Shown one piece after another: positions 7,786-16,509 of a DNA stretch of 22,942 nt. Source of the stretch: Nitrospinota bacterium (lineage in GTDB: Bacteria; Nitrospinota; Nitrospinia; JACRGO01); the NCBI GenBank assembly GCA_016212295.1, contig JACRGO010000168.1:1-22942 (forward strand), written 5' to 3'. The notes beneath the pieces are model-generated. The model saw nothing but the letters and a program-made list of their open reading frames with translations, did no database searches and was not told the DNA's origin. Positions within the stretch are counted from its first letter, which is position 1, and each line of letters begins with the position of its first letter. A program made the position numbers and the translations under genes.

Positions 7786-7807
7786 ATTCCTTACTGCCTC
7801 CAAAAAA

Positions 7808-7813
7808 ATTATA
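7808..7813 (-). promoter_or_regulatory. Candidate -10 box for the YgiT-type gene
   Basis: TATAAT on the minus strand, 22 bases upstream of the chosen ATG, with GGAGG in between. The -35 position is a poor match. It helps decide the start codon, because the upstream TTG would leave almost no leader. Confidence 0.4.
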
Positions 7814-7864
7814 ACGCATACACGGTTATATCCAGACCGTGCTCTCCATTATATTATTACGTAC

Positions 7865-7893
7865 AAAAATTTGCGTTTTCCGCGCAAATTTTT
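7865..7893. repeat. Perfect 11-bp palindrome between divergent genes
   Basis: AAAAATTTGCG (7865-7875) and CGCAAATTTTT (7883-7893) are perfect reverse complements around a 7-base loop. The A-run and T-run ends give a terminator-like form in both directions. It lies between the divergently read YgiT-type gene and the first receiver/TPR gene, so it could instead be an operator. Confidence 0.55.
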
Positions 7894-8064
7894 CAATGGC
7901 GATTATACAATTACAGCTTCATATTGTAAAGGAAAGCCCTGAAAGAGCTAAACAACAAAAATGCTGGAAAATAATTCTGGATTTTTTTTATGCCTCTACT
8001 TTCATGTAAAGATAAAAGCCATTTAAGCCGTAAACATTAACTGGAACAAAAGGAGAATTTTATT

Positions 8065-9888
8065 TTGAACTATTCGGAATTCATAAAGAACATAAAGGAA
8101 GCGGCCAAGGGGACAAAAAAAACCTTCCCCGGCGTGAAAATCCTTATAGTGGACCACGATGAGTCCGCATCCAGGACGCTCTTCAATCTGCTCAGGAATT
8201 CAGGCTTTTCCAGGATTGACCGGTCAAAAAGCACGCCACATTCCCTTTATTTGATCAAAAAAGACAGTTACGATATTTTCTTCATCAATTACAGGCTTTC
8301 AAGCCCGGATATGGGAATGGCCCTGATCGAACATCTTTACGCCGATGGATATCAGGAAAAGGCGCTCACATTCCTCATTTTAAACGAGAAGGAAAAAATC
8401 CCGGCGGAATTTCCGCAAGAGTATAACGCGGACGACATCCTGCTCAAGCCCTTTAACCTTTCCAGGATATTTTCCCTGCTCCATGACGCCTGCTTCAACA
8501 GGCTCTTGCGCCTTAAAACCCAGGAACTCATAAATGAAAACAAGATACGGGACGCGGTAATCCTGAATATCCAGGCCACCGGCAAGAGCAACGGCAAAAC
8601 CCTTGGCGCCCTTGCCGCGGCGAAAATCTATGAAAAAATCAACTATATTGAGGAAGCGATTGCATTGTACAGGGTCCACCTGTCCAGCTTTCCCAACTGC
8701 GCCATAGTCCTGGATTCCATAGGACTCCTGTTGAAAAAGCAGGGCCGCTTCCGGGAGTCGGAATATAATTTCGTGTCAGCCATGAAAAAGAACCCTTATT
8801 ATCTCCCGGCGAAATTGCACCTCTCCGAGCTTTATTACCAAAACGGGGAAAAGGAAAAGGCCCGGGACATACTGAAGCTGGCGTTGAGGTATAATCCACT
8901 GAACATTGACGCGAACAAGGAATTCGCCCTGGTATCCAGGGAACTTGGCGATCACGCGTCAGCGGAAACCGCTTTCAAAACCGTCTTGCAGGATTCCAGG
9001 TACGCGGAAGACCCGGACTTGCTGGCCGCCTATGGAGATACCTTGATGATGAACAAAAAGCCGGCCGAGGCGGTGGAAAGCCTGAACAAATCCCTGGCGA
9101 ACCGCAAGGCGGACGTGGACGTCGTGAAAAACTCCCAAAAAATGAAGGAGACTTTCATGGCCAAGGCCCTATGTTTCCTCAAATTCGAGGACATTGGAAA
9201 AAGGAAACTGGCGTCCGGCTGTTTCAAGGCAGCGGAAAGGTCCATGCAAAAAACGGGGGCCTCGATGGAGACCCTTGACGAATTCAAGCTCTCCGCCGGG
9301 AAGACCTATCTGGAGCATGGAATGGAGGAGGAGGCGGGAAAAGCCTTTTCCGAATATATTGACGCCGACCCCAAAAGCAAGGCCAGGCAAGGCGCGCTGA
9401 TAGGCATTTACAAACTTTTCAATAAGCTGAAAGAGGCATTGGCGTTGATCGAAAAAGCGATTCAGAGGTCAGCGGATAGCATAGAAAAACTCGACCAGGA
9501 AAACCGGCGCTTGAGGAGGGAGGGCAGGTTCGCTGAGGCTGTTGCGAATTACCACGAGCTCATCAACAGGTATCCCTCCGACGATGGACTTCATTTTAAT
9601 TGCGGCAGGACCTGTCTCGAGTGGTCCAGAAGCCTGGGCGAGAACACCAAGGAGGGCATAAGGAACAAGGCCTTAGCCTTCACGCACTTCAGCGCGGCGC
9701 TGAAACTCGACCGCGAAAGAATTTCCCTTGGCCTCAAGGCCATTGGACTGGAAGAAAGGGAAATCGCGGCGTATAATTATAACGGCATGCACCGCCCAAG
9801 CAATACAAAACCACAGCCGGCGCCAATATCAACAAAATCGCAGGAAGCAAAAGTAAGAAGCCTGGCCGCCACTGCCGATGCTTTTTAA
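8065..9888 (+). CDS. Receiver-like (pseudo-receiver) TPR protein
   Basis: A 607-residue predicted cytoplasmic protein. Residues 23-140 form a CheY-like receiver fold: VKILIVDHDES gives the acidic pair Asp30/Asp32, and LLKPFN gives the conserved Lys128. At the phospho-acceptor position the sequence is FFINYRLSS, so the Asp is replaced by Asn75. The domain therefore probably cannot be phosphorylated in the normal way. From about 165 to 590 there are repeated TPR helices (for example YYLPAKLHLSELYYQNGEKE), which usually bind proteins. The start is TTG, chosen because AGGAG (8051-8055) is well placed and no ATG fits. The next gene encodes a second receiver-like TPR protein, then a histidine kinase follows on the same strand. 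Partners and output are unknown. Confidence 0.85.
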   Translation: MNYSEFIKNIKEAAKGTKKTFPGVKILIVDHDESASRTLFNLLRNSGFSRIDRSKSTPHSLYLIKKDSYDIFFINYRLSSPDMGMALIEHLYADGYQEKALTFLILNEKEKIPAEFPQEYNADDILLKPFNLSRIFSLLHDACFNRLLRLKTQELINENKIRDAVILNIQATGKSNGKTLGALAAAKIYEKINYIEEAIALYRVHLSSFPNCAIVLDSIGLLLKKQGRFRESEYNFVSAMKKNPYYLPAKLHLSELYYQNGEKEKARDILKLALRYNPLNIDANKEFALVSRELGDHASAETAFKTVLQDSRYAEDPDLLAAYGDTLMMNKKPAEAVESLNKSLANRKADVDVVKNSQKMKETFMAKALCFLKFEDIGKRKLASGCFKAAERSMQKTGASMETLDEFKLSAGKTYLEHGMEEEAGKAFSEYIDADPKSKARQGALIGIYKLFNKLKEALALIEKAIQRSADSIEKLDQENRRLRREGRFAEAVANYHELINRYPSDDGLHFNCGRTCLEWSRSLGENTKEGIRNKALAFTHFSAALKLDRERISLGLKAIGLEEREIAAYNYNGMHRPSNTKPQPAPISTKSQEAKVRSLAATADAF

Positions 9889-9974
9889 AAAACATTGGCT
9901 GCAATAGTCTATCGTGACAAGGTTAACAAAGTTTTTTAAAAGTATTTTTAACCACGGATTTCACCGATTGCATG

Positions 9975-10144
9975 GCGCGGCTTCGCCGCAACCAAAGGGA
10001 AAACAAAATCCCAAATGACAAATAGCAAATTACAAATACCGAATGTCCAAAACAATTCCATTTCCTTGCTTGTCGTTTGTAATTTTGGTTATTGAAATTT
10101 ATTTGTGATTTGATAATTGAGATTTGGAGCTTCATAAAACTTTG
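9975..10144 (-). repeat. Dispersed TTTGGTTGCGGC repeat, long copy (B)
   Basis: On the minus strand this copy runs from CAAAGTTTTATGAAGCTCC at its left end to TTTGGTTGCGGCGAAGCCGCGC at its right end. It matches copy A (3852-3948) at both ends and carries about 75-78 extra internal bases (roughly 10030-10107) made of simple AT-rich words. Just before it, 9949-9970 (TTAACCACGGATTTCACCG) resembles half of another common intergenic repeat. Confidence 0.75.
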
Positions 10145-10153
10145 TATTTTAAG

Positions 10154-10227
10154 CAAAGTTTTATTGGCAATTCGACTTACTCGTCACTCGTCACTTGTAC
10201 TTCAGTTTGGTTGCGGCGAAGCCGCGG
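10154..10227 (+). repeat. TTTGGTTGCGGC repeat, diverged copy (C), inverted against B
   Basis: It starts CAAAGTTTTATTGGCAATTC and ends TTTGGTTGCGGCGAAGCCGCGG. It lies head-to-head with copy B, so AAAACTTTG (10136-10144) and CAAAGTTTT (10154-10162) form a perfect 9-bp hairpin. Its last bases overlap the GGAG ribosome site (10226-10229) of the following gene. Confidence 0.6.
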
Positions 10228-10237
10228 AGAACGCGCA

Positions 10238-11647
10238 ATGAAAACTCCCGAACCAGAAGGCAACTTTAAAAATTTAAGAAAATGGAACAAGACGAAAAAC
10301 GCCCTTGGCCTGCAAGCCAATTGGAGGATAGGGCTGTTTTTTTATCTGAAACCCAAAAAGGACGCCCTGGAAAAACTCCTGAAGGACCTGGGCCTGCGCG
10401 TGACCTCCTTCGACGCCCCGGAGGACCTCTTCAAGCGGATTTCTGATAAGAATGACATTGTGCTTATTTTCTGCGACTGGGAGCCGCAAAAGGAAGCGTC
10501 ATCCAGAATCGGCCTGAACTTTCTGTGCGACTACAAGAAATTCGCTAAAAAAAATCCCGTGCTCCGGGACATCCCTGTTGTCCTCGTCACTTATCACTTC
10601 ACAGCGAACGACCTGAGTCCGGCCATACATCATGGGGCCAGCGACATTCTAATCATGCCCACCACCATCGACATCGTGGGAGAAAAGGTGCTGGAAAACA
10701 TCAGCAAGTCGGAAGAAAAGCTAAAAATTCTGGCCGAGACCAGCGAACTGATGGACAGGGCCGAGGAATTTGTCAGGACCGGAAACTACCGCGCCGCCAT
10801 TAAAATTTACGAGGATGTTATCCACGAACATGGGGCCGCTGTGGAGGTGCTTGAAAAACAGGCCGAGGCGTGCGTGAGAGCGGGGCAGATAGAGGACGCC
10901 ATAAGCTGTTATAAAAAATGCGTGGCCATTGAAAAAAGCAACGCGCGCGCCTGCCAGGGGCTTGGAAACTGTTATTGCCAACTGGGAATGCATCGCAACG
11001 CGCGGGAGTATTACCTCAAGGTCCTGGAACTGGAGCCTGAAAACGCCTTCGTGGACCATAAGATAGGCCGGACCTATCTCATGGAAAACAACCTGAAGGC
11101 GGCGGAACGGCATCTGGAAACGGCGCTCAAGCGCAATCCGCATTTTTATGAAATCTACGAGGACCTTGCCAGAATCAAATGCGACCAGCAGAAGGAGGGC
11201 GACGCGGCTGAGATACTCAGCCAATTCATCAAGTTCTATCCGGAAGACATGCGCGGCCATATAGAATTCGCCGAGACCCTGATCAAGGCGGAGCGGTATC
11301 AAGACGCGGAAGAAGCTGTCCGGCAGGGGATACAGGAGGCGAACAAGGAAAAATACGCCCCGCCGGTGGCCCTTTACAACCGGTGGGGAATAGCCCTCAG
11401 GAAGCAGGACAAGTACCTGGCCGCGATCCAGAAATACGAGCTTGCGCTGAAAATAGAGCCCAACAATCCTGAAATCCACTTCAACATCGCGAAGGCATAT
11501 TTCGAGAGCGGGGAAAAAACCGAGATAGTCGTGAAAAAACTCGCCGCCTGTTTTGAGATTGACCCTTCCCTCAAGGACGAATTCTGGGAGGACAAGCTGT
11601 TAACTCCGCTCCACAAATATTTCCCCAGGCCAGCGCAGAAAAATTAG
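10238..11647 (+). CDS. Receiver-like TPR protein, second copy type
   Basis: A 469-residue predicted cytoplasmic protein with the same plan as the gene before it: an N-terminal receiver-like domain (about 28-155) and TPR repeats (about 170-455). Its defects mirror the neighbour's. The phospho-acceptor Asp80 (LIFCDWEP) and the following Thr118 (VLVTYH) are kept, but the acidic pair is missing (GLFFYLKPKKD) and the conserved Lys is Met140 (DILIMPTT). TPR units such as ARACQGLGNCYCQLGMHRNA are clear. The frame is open further upstream, but that part is repeat sequence. I choose the ATG at 10238 because GGAG at 10226-10229 is 8 bases away. The upstream repeat ends on this ribosome site, so translation may depend on repeat-derived sequence. 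Function is unknown; a protein-binding signalling role is inferred. Confidence 0.84.
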   Translation: MKTPEPEGNFKNLRKWNKTKNALGLQANWRIGLFFYLKPKKDALEKLLKDLGLRVTSFDAPEDLFKRISDKNDIVLIFCDWEPQKEASSRIGLNFLCDYKKFAKKNPVLRDIPVVLVTYHFTANDLSPAIHHGASDILIMPTTIDIVGEKVLENISKSEEKLKILAETSELMDRAEEFVRTGNYRAAIKIYEDVIHEHGAAVEVLEKQAEACVRAGQIEDAISCYKKCVAIEKSNARACQGLGNCYCQLGMHRNAREYYLKVLELEPENAFVDHKIGRTYLMENNLKAAERHLETALKRNPHFYEIYEDLARIKCDQQKEGDAAEILSQFIKFYPEDMRGHIEFAETLIKAERYQDAEEAVRQGIQEANKEKYAPPVALYNRWGIALRKQDKYLAAIQKYELALKIEPNNPEIHFNIAKAYFESGEKTEIVVKKLAACFEIDPSLKDEFWEDKLLTPLHKYFPRPAQKN

Positions 11648-11721
11648 ATACCCGCTCTGAATATCCGATGATTTCCTCTCACAAATTTAAAAAAGATATA
11701 GAACGCGGATGGCGCGGATTG

Positions 11722-11878
11722 GACGGATCTGCTAACCGCAAAGACGCAAAGTTCGCAAAGGAAAACATGGCAAAAAAAAACAAAGAAGAGATTCTTGCCA
11801 TGTTTCTTAAAATTTCACCTATTTTCTTGAATTTATTTTTTCCAAAAATTCACTTTGCGTTCTTTGCGCCTGGTGAAT
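11722..11878. repeat. Long inverted repeat, GCAAAGACGC type (copy 2)
   Basis: The left part (AACCGCAAAGACGCAAAG, from about 11724) pairs imperfectly with the right part (CTTTGCGTTCTTTGCGCC, 11853-11870). An inner perfect 9-bp pair, ACATGGCAA (11765-11773) and TTGCCATGT (11795-11803), is nested inside. Just upstream, 11699-11730 carries ACGCGGATGGCGCGGATTGG, another common intergenic word. The whole 11648-11923 gap between the second TPR gene and the kinase is repeat material. Confidence 0.7.
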
Positions 11879-11923
11879 AGTTACACCAATTTTTTGTCTT
11901 TACAATCTAACGCCCCTGAAACC

Positions 11924-13657
11924 ATGAAAATACGGCACAGGCTGGCATATCTGATAATCATCATGTCCGTTTGCGTCGCGGGCATCTGCTTCTTTACCTT
12001 CCGCCAGTTCTATATGATAGCCATAGAGGAGCAACGCGCATGGCTTGTAAGCTCCGCTCAAATCCAGGCCCGCCTGATAGAGTCCATGGTCCGGTTCAAC
12101 GCCAAAAGCAGTCTGAATTATTCCGAGGGCGCGGAGGCCGAGGCGCTGAGGCAGGTCATGAAGGCGCACAGCAATTTCAAGGGCTTCGGCAAGACCGGGG
12201 AATTCACCATTGCCAGGAAGGAGGGCGACAGGATCGTTTTTCTTCTCAGGCACAGACATTATAACGACGGCATTCCTGACTCCGCCCCTGTTGATTCCAA
12301 ATTCGCGGAGCCAATGCAATTGGCGCTTGATGGTAAATCAGGCGCTACGATATCAAAGGACTATCGCGGGGTGCTTGTCATAGCGGCTTATGAGCCGGTT
12401 TCGGCCCTGAAGCTCGGCGTCGTGGCCAAGATTGACGTCGCGGAAATAAGAGGGACATACATCAAGTCCGGGATCGAGGCTGGCGTCACGGCGATTTTGG
12501 TTATACTTGCAGGCGCCTTGCTGTTTGTCCTCGTCACCAGGCCGGTCATCGTTGAACTGCGGCAAAATGAAAATACACTCCGGTTGACGCTTGACGCTAC
12601 CAGCGACGGCAGTTGGGACTGGGACGTCCCGTCCGGGAAAATTGATTTCAGCGATGCATGGGCCAGGTCTTTCGGATATGAGCGCTGGGAAGCAGGGCAT
12701 GATCTGAGTTTTTGGGAAGGGATAATACATCCTGATGATTTGCATAAGTTCAGGGACGCCATTCCGTTCAAGGAATGCAGGATCCACCGGGCCGTCAGAA
12801 AAGGAGCGGTCGTCCATGTTGAAGACGAGGTCTTCTGGCGCAAGGACGGGACAAGTTTTCCGGTCGAGTACTGGTCTTATCCCATGGAACGCGATGGAAA
12901 AATAATAGGGGCGGCGGTCACGTTCATTGACATAACGGAGCGCGCGAGGATGCAGGCGCAGCTTGTCCACTCTGAAAAACTCTCGGCCGTCGGCACCTTC
13001 GTGGCCGGTGTGGCGCATGAGTTGAATAATCCTATAACAGCCATCCACGGCTTTTCCCGCCAGTTGATAAAAAGGGAATACCCCATGGAAGAGGTCAGGA
13101 AAAAACTGGGCATCATAGCCAGGGAGGCCGAAAGGACCGGGAACCTGGTCAGGAACCTTCTGCGGTTTTCCAGAAAACACCAGTCCGGCAGGTCAAATGT
13201 GGACGTCAATGAACTTGTTGAAAATTCATTGGAGCTCCAAACTTACCAGTTCCAGGCGGAAAATATCGAGGTGGCCAGGGATTTTTCAGAAAGGCCGTTG
13301 ACGGCTCACGCCGACCCCAATCAATTGCAGCAAGTGTTCCTTAATATCATCACGAACGCCCAACACGCCATGGCCGAGGCCCATGGCCGCGGAACGCTGC
13401 GGGTGGAAACAAGGCCGGCCGGGAATGAGGTATCCATAATTTTTGAAAACAGCGGCAGGCCGATGCCGGATAAAATTCTGCCCAGGATTTTTGATCCGTT
13501 TTTCACCACCAAGGAAGCAGGCAAAGGCTCCGGCCTGGGCCTTTCAATTTGCAACGAAATCATGAAGGACCACGGCGGCAGGATTTCAGCGGAAAACATA
13601 GGACAGGACGGGGTCAGGTTCATTGTTTCAGTGCCCGCGCTAAGCAATAAACCCTAA
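11924..13657 (+). CDS. Membrane PAS-domain sensor histidine kinase
   Basis: A 577-residue inner-membrane histidine kinase. Layout: transmembrane helix at about 7-26, an extracytoplasmic Cache-like sensor at about 27-183 (GKTGEFTIARKEGDRIVFLL), a second helix at about 184-205, and a PAS/PAC domain at about 215-336 (DGSWDWDVPSGKIDF to TFIDITERA). It then has a HisKA dimerisation domain with the phosphorylated His365 (VAHELNNP) and an HATPase domain with N-box (FLNIITNAQHAM) and G-boxes (IFDPFF, GKGSGLGLSI). The frame is open upstream into the repeat; the ATG at 11924 is chosen because it begins a normal signal-anchor. No ribosome site is visible. No response regulator follows, so it is an orphan kinase unless it works with the two receiver-like TPR proteins before it. 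Its last 18 bases overlap the convergent ATPase gene. Confidence 0.93.
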   Translation: MKIRHRLAYLIIIMSVCVAGICFFTFRQFYMIAIEEQRAWLVSSAQIQARLIESMVRFNAKSSLNYSEGAEAEALRQVMKAHSNFKGFGKTGEFTIARKEGDRIVFLLRHRHYNDGIPDSAPVDSKFAEPMQLALDGKSGATISKDYRGVLVIAAYEPVSALKLGVVAKIDVAEIRGTYIKSGIEAGVTAILVILAGALLFVLVTRPVIVELRQNENTLRLTLDATSDGSWDWDVPSGKIDFSDAWARSFGYERWEAGHDLSFWEGIIHPDDLHKFRDAIPFKECRIHRAVRKGAVVHVEDEVFWRKDGTSFPVEYWSYPMERDGKIIGAAVTFIDITERARMQAQLVHSEKLSAVGTFVAGVAHELNNPITAIHGFSRQLIKREYPMEEVRKKLGIIAREAERTGNLVRNLLRFSRKHQSGRSNVDVNELVENSLELQTYQFQAENIEVARDFSERPLTAHADPNQLQQVFLNIITNAQHAMAEAHGRGTLRVETRPAGNEVSIIFENSGRPMPDKILPRIFDPFFTTKEAGKGSGLGLSICNEIMKDHGGRISAENIGQDGVRFIVSVPALSNKP

Positions 13658-14782
13658 AAAATTCTCCTGGTTTATCAGTTCATAACCTGCGTTGGAATAG
13701 TTTTCAAGCCATGCCCGGGGGCATTTGGCTTTTTTCTTTCCCCATTTTATCTCATACCCGAAAAGCCTTCCTTCCCGCTCTTCCACCCAATCCAGTTCCT
13801 GCTGGTCGTATGTGCGCCAGAAGTAGTTATTGGAAAATAAAGGGGTATATGCCTGCTTTTTTAACCGTTCCACGACGATGTAATTTTCCCAAAGCCGGCC
13901 TGCGTCATCTCTTAGCTTGAGTGGATTATAGTTGTTAATCAGGGCGTTCCTGATTCCGTTGTCGTAAAAATAATACCGTGAATTTTTAATAACCTCTTTC
14001 CTGAGGTTCCTGCTGAACCCCCTGATGTTTATGAGGACGAAGGATTTTTCCAGAAGGTCCAGGTAGCGGGCCACAGTGTCTTTATGTAGATCCAGATTAT
14101 TCCCTAATTCGGCCAGGGAAACTTCCTGCCCGATTTGGAAAGCCAGCAGTGTAAGAAGGTCTTTAAGTTTTTTGGGGTTCTTTACTTTTTCAAGCTTCAG
14201 GATATCCTTAAAGAGGAAAGAGTCCACCAATTCAAGGAGATATTCCCGTTGCTCATCTTGGGATTTTAATGAAAATAATTCGGGATAACAGCCGAAAATC
14301 AGAAGGGATTCCAAAATCGATTGGTAATAATGGCCGCTATGGTTATTGATTATTTCCTGGCAGGAAACAGGATAGAGGTTCAGGGTTTTTTTACGGCCCG
14401 TAAGCGGCTCTCCTACTTTTTGCGCCAGATCGAAAGAGGCTGATCCACTGGCTATCACTTTGAGATGGGGCAGGGTATCCACAATAATTTTCAGGTTCAG
14501 GCCGATGTTTTGTATCTCTTGCGCCTCATCGACAATCAAAAGGCTAGTGTTTCCCAGGTATTGTTTCAGCCGTTCCGGATTTTGGGAAGAGATATTTTCC
14601 TGAACAATCCGGCTCTCACCATTTAGGAAGAGTATTTTTTCTTTTTTTTCCAGATAGCTTTTAAGCTGTTCCAGCAGAAAGGTCTTTCCGGTCCGTCGCG
14701 GTCCATATAAGACGAGGACTTTTCCCCCCTGTAGTTTACTTTTTAATTGCTCGAAAACAATGCGTTTTATTGGTGTCTTCAT
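13640..14782 (-). CDS. AAA-family ATPase with DUF4143-type C-terminus
   Basis: A 380-residue predicted cytoplasmic ATPase. Walker A is GPRRTGKT at 27-34 and Walker B is LLIVDEAQ with Asp85-Glu86, followed by VIASGSASF (sensor-like). The C-terminal part has a DNA-binding-like helical stretch (ELGNNLDLHKDTVARYLDLL) and a nuclease-like segment (ELDWVEEREGRLFGYEIKW) resembling the D...ExK pattern of DUF4143 proteins. The family is widespread and sporadic in bacteria and archaea, and its role is not established. I start at the ATG at 14782, not the in-frame TTG at 14794; neither has a clear ribosome site. The gene looks more AT-rich than its neighbours, which suggests transfer. Its 3' end overlaps the kinase gene by 18 bases on the opposite strand. 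The gap 14783-15048 shows only short GC palindromes. Confidence 0.85.
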   Translation of the reverse strand: MKTPIKRIVFEQLKSKLQGGKVLVLYGPRRTGKTFLLEQLKSYLEKKEKILFLNGESRIVQENISSQNPERLKQYLGNTSLLIVDEAQEIQNIGLNLKIIVDTLPHLKVIASGSASFDLAQKVGEPLTGRKKTLNLYPVSCQEIINNHSGHYYQSILESLLIFGCYPELFSLKSQDEQREYLLELVDSFLFKDILKLEKVKNPKKLKDLLTLLAFQIGQEVSLAELGNNLDLHKDTVARYLDLLEKSFVLINIRGFSRNLRKEVIKNSRYYFYDNGIRNALINNYNPLKLRDDAGRLWENYIVVERLKKQAYTPLFSNNYFWRTYDQQELDWVEEREGRLFGYEIKWGKKKAKCPRAWLENYSNAGYELINQENFLGFIA

Positions 14783-15048
14783 TAATATAGCCAAGAGATT
14801 AGCGGAAATAATAACAATACCGCCAATAGGATGCCTGTATTTTAGTCATTTCCGCCAAGGAAGTCCAGGGAAAATGTCGATGGAGGCGAGTTGCAGCTCC
14901 GCCTGCGCGTGGAACGGCTCATGAAAATTTCGATAGGAAATATAGCCGCAGGCGGCAATGCCGCGGCCGGCAAAATGAAAATGAATAAAAAGGCCGTGCG
15001 CTTGAAAAGCGTTGACTGTCTATAAAATAAAAAAAATCACGGCGGGTA

Positions 15049-16509
15049 TTATTGAAACTTCCAGACGGTGCCGTCTGGTTTGTCCTCAAGGACGATCCCC
15101 TTCGCGGCAAGTTGGTCCCGGATGGCGTCGCTCCCGGCCCAATCCTTGTTCTTCCTGGCCTTTGCCCTCTCGTCAATAAGGCGGGCTATTTCCCGCCTGT
15201 CCATATTCAGCTTGGCAAGCCGCGCTTCCGTCTCCTTCTCGAAGTGCCGGCCTGGGTCCTGCTGAAACACGCCGAGGACAAAGGACATGTCCCGGAAGTC
15301 CTGGAGGATTTTGTCCCTGTTGGCAAGGAGGAGCGAAGGGTTTTCCGTGAGCAGGGAATTCACAGCCCTCACCCACTCGAAGAGGCGTCCGATGGCCGCC
15401 GCTGTATTGAAGTCGTCATCCATCTCCTCGAAAAACCGTTTGTGCGTGGACAAAATCAGCTCAAGGCGCGGGTCATTCTGCTCACGCTCAGAGCCGCCTT
15501 TCGTCTGGAGGGACATGAGGTCCTGAAGCGTCCGGTAAAACCTTTCCACCCCGATCCTCGCGTCCTTTAGGACCTGCTCCGAAAAATCTATCCCGCTCCT
15601 GTAGTGGCTGGAGAGGAGAAAAAAACGAAGCGTCTCCGGATTCACTTCCTTCAGCACCTCGCGGATTGTGAAGAAATTGCCAAGGGACTTGGACATCTTC
15701 TCCTTGTTTATGTCCACGAAGCCGTTGTGTATCCAGTATTTCACCGGGACCTTTCCAGTGGCGGCGTGTGACTGCGCTATTTCGTTTTCGTGGTGTGGAA
15801 AAATCAGGTCCTTTCCGCCGCCGTGGATATCGAAATATTCACCAAGATATTTTTGTCCCATGGCGGAGCATTCGATGTGCCACCCTGGCCGGCCCTTTCC
15901 CCACGGGCTGTCCCATTCCGGCTCTCCTGGCTTGCTTCCCTTCCAGAGCGCGAAATCGCCGGGGTCCTTTTTCTTTTCATCCACCGCCACCCTTGCCCCG
16001 GCCAGGAGGTCTTCCACGGTCTTTCCGCTCAGCTTTCCGTAAGGGGAGAATGAGTTGATGTCGAAATAAACGTCGTTTCCGGCTTGGTAGGCATGGTCCT
16101 TTTCGATCAATTTTTCGATAATGGAAATCATCTCAGGGATATGGTCCGTTGCCTTTGGCTCAACATCAGGCTTCAAAAGCCCAAGCGCGTCCATGTCCCT
16201 GTAAAATTCTTCTATATATTTCTCGGATATTTCACGGCAGGTCTTCCCGTCCTGGTTGGCCTTGTTGATGATCTTGTCGTCCACGTCCGTGAAGTTGCGG
16301 ACATAAATGACCTCTTCCAGGCCGCCGGTTTTCTGGATGTGTTTGAAGTAACGGTAGATGACGTCGAAGACTATGCCGGACCTGGCGTGGCCTATGTGGC
16401 AGAAATCGTATACGGTCACGCCGCACACGTACATCCTCACCTTGCCTTCCTTGATCGGCTGGAAGGTTTCCTTTTGGCGCGTCAGGGAGTTGTGGATTTT
16501 AAGGGACAT
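15049..16509 (-). CDS. cysS: Cysteine--tRNA ligase (CysRS)
   Basis: A cytoplasmic class I aminoacyl-tRNA synthetase that charges tRNA-Cys. At 486 residues it is slightly longer than the E. coli enzyme. It has HIGH at 38-41, the zinc ligand Cys29 in the MYVCGVTVYD motif, a zinc/cysteine-site segment GRPGWHIECSAM, the HGGGKDLIFPHHENE motif and KMSKS at 271-275. The C-terminal region is the usual helical DALR/anticodon domain ending in KPDGTVWKFQ. The ATG begins the family's usual start (SLKIHNSLTRQKE) but has no clear ribosome site. It is on the same strand as topA but is separated from it by about 400 bases of repeats, so joint transcription is uncertain. Confidence 0.97.
   Translation of the reverse strand: MSLKIHNSLTRQKETFQPIKEGKVRMYVCGVTVYDFCHIGHARSGIVFDVIYRYFKHIQKTGGLEEVIYVRNFTDVDDKIINKANQDGKTCREISEKYIEEFYRDMDALGLLKPDVEPKATDHIPEMISIIEKLIEKDHAYQAGNDVYFDINSFSPYGKLSGKTVEDLLAGARVAVDEKKKDPGDFALWKGSKPGEPEWDSPWGKGRPGWHIECSAMGQKYLGEYFDIHGGGKDLIFPHHENEIAQSHAATGKVPVKYWIHNGFVDINKEKMSKSLGNFFTIREVLKEVNPETLRFFLLSSHYRSGIDFSEQVLKDARIGVERFYRTLQDLMSLQTKGGSEREQNDPRLELILSTHKRFFEEMDDDFNTAAAIGRLFEWVRAVNSLLTENPSLLLANRDKILQDFRDMSFVLGVFQQDPGRHFEKETEARLAKLNMDRREIARLIDERAKARKNKDWAGSDAIRDQLAAKGIVLEDKPDGTVWKFQ

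Noticed and set aside
10124-10237. Upstream start for the second TPR protein
   Set aside because: The added residues are translated repeat sequence, while the ATG at 10238 has a well-spaced GGAG.
11855-11923. Upstream TTG start for the histidine kinase
   Set aside because: The extra 23 residues come from the end of the intergenic repeat. Starting at 11924 places a normal membrane anchor at the N-terminus.
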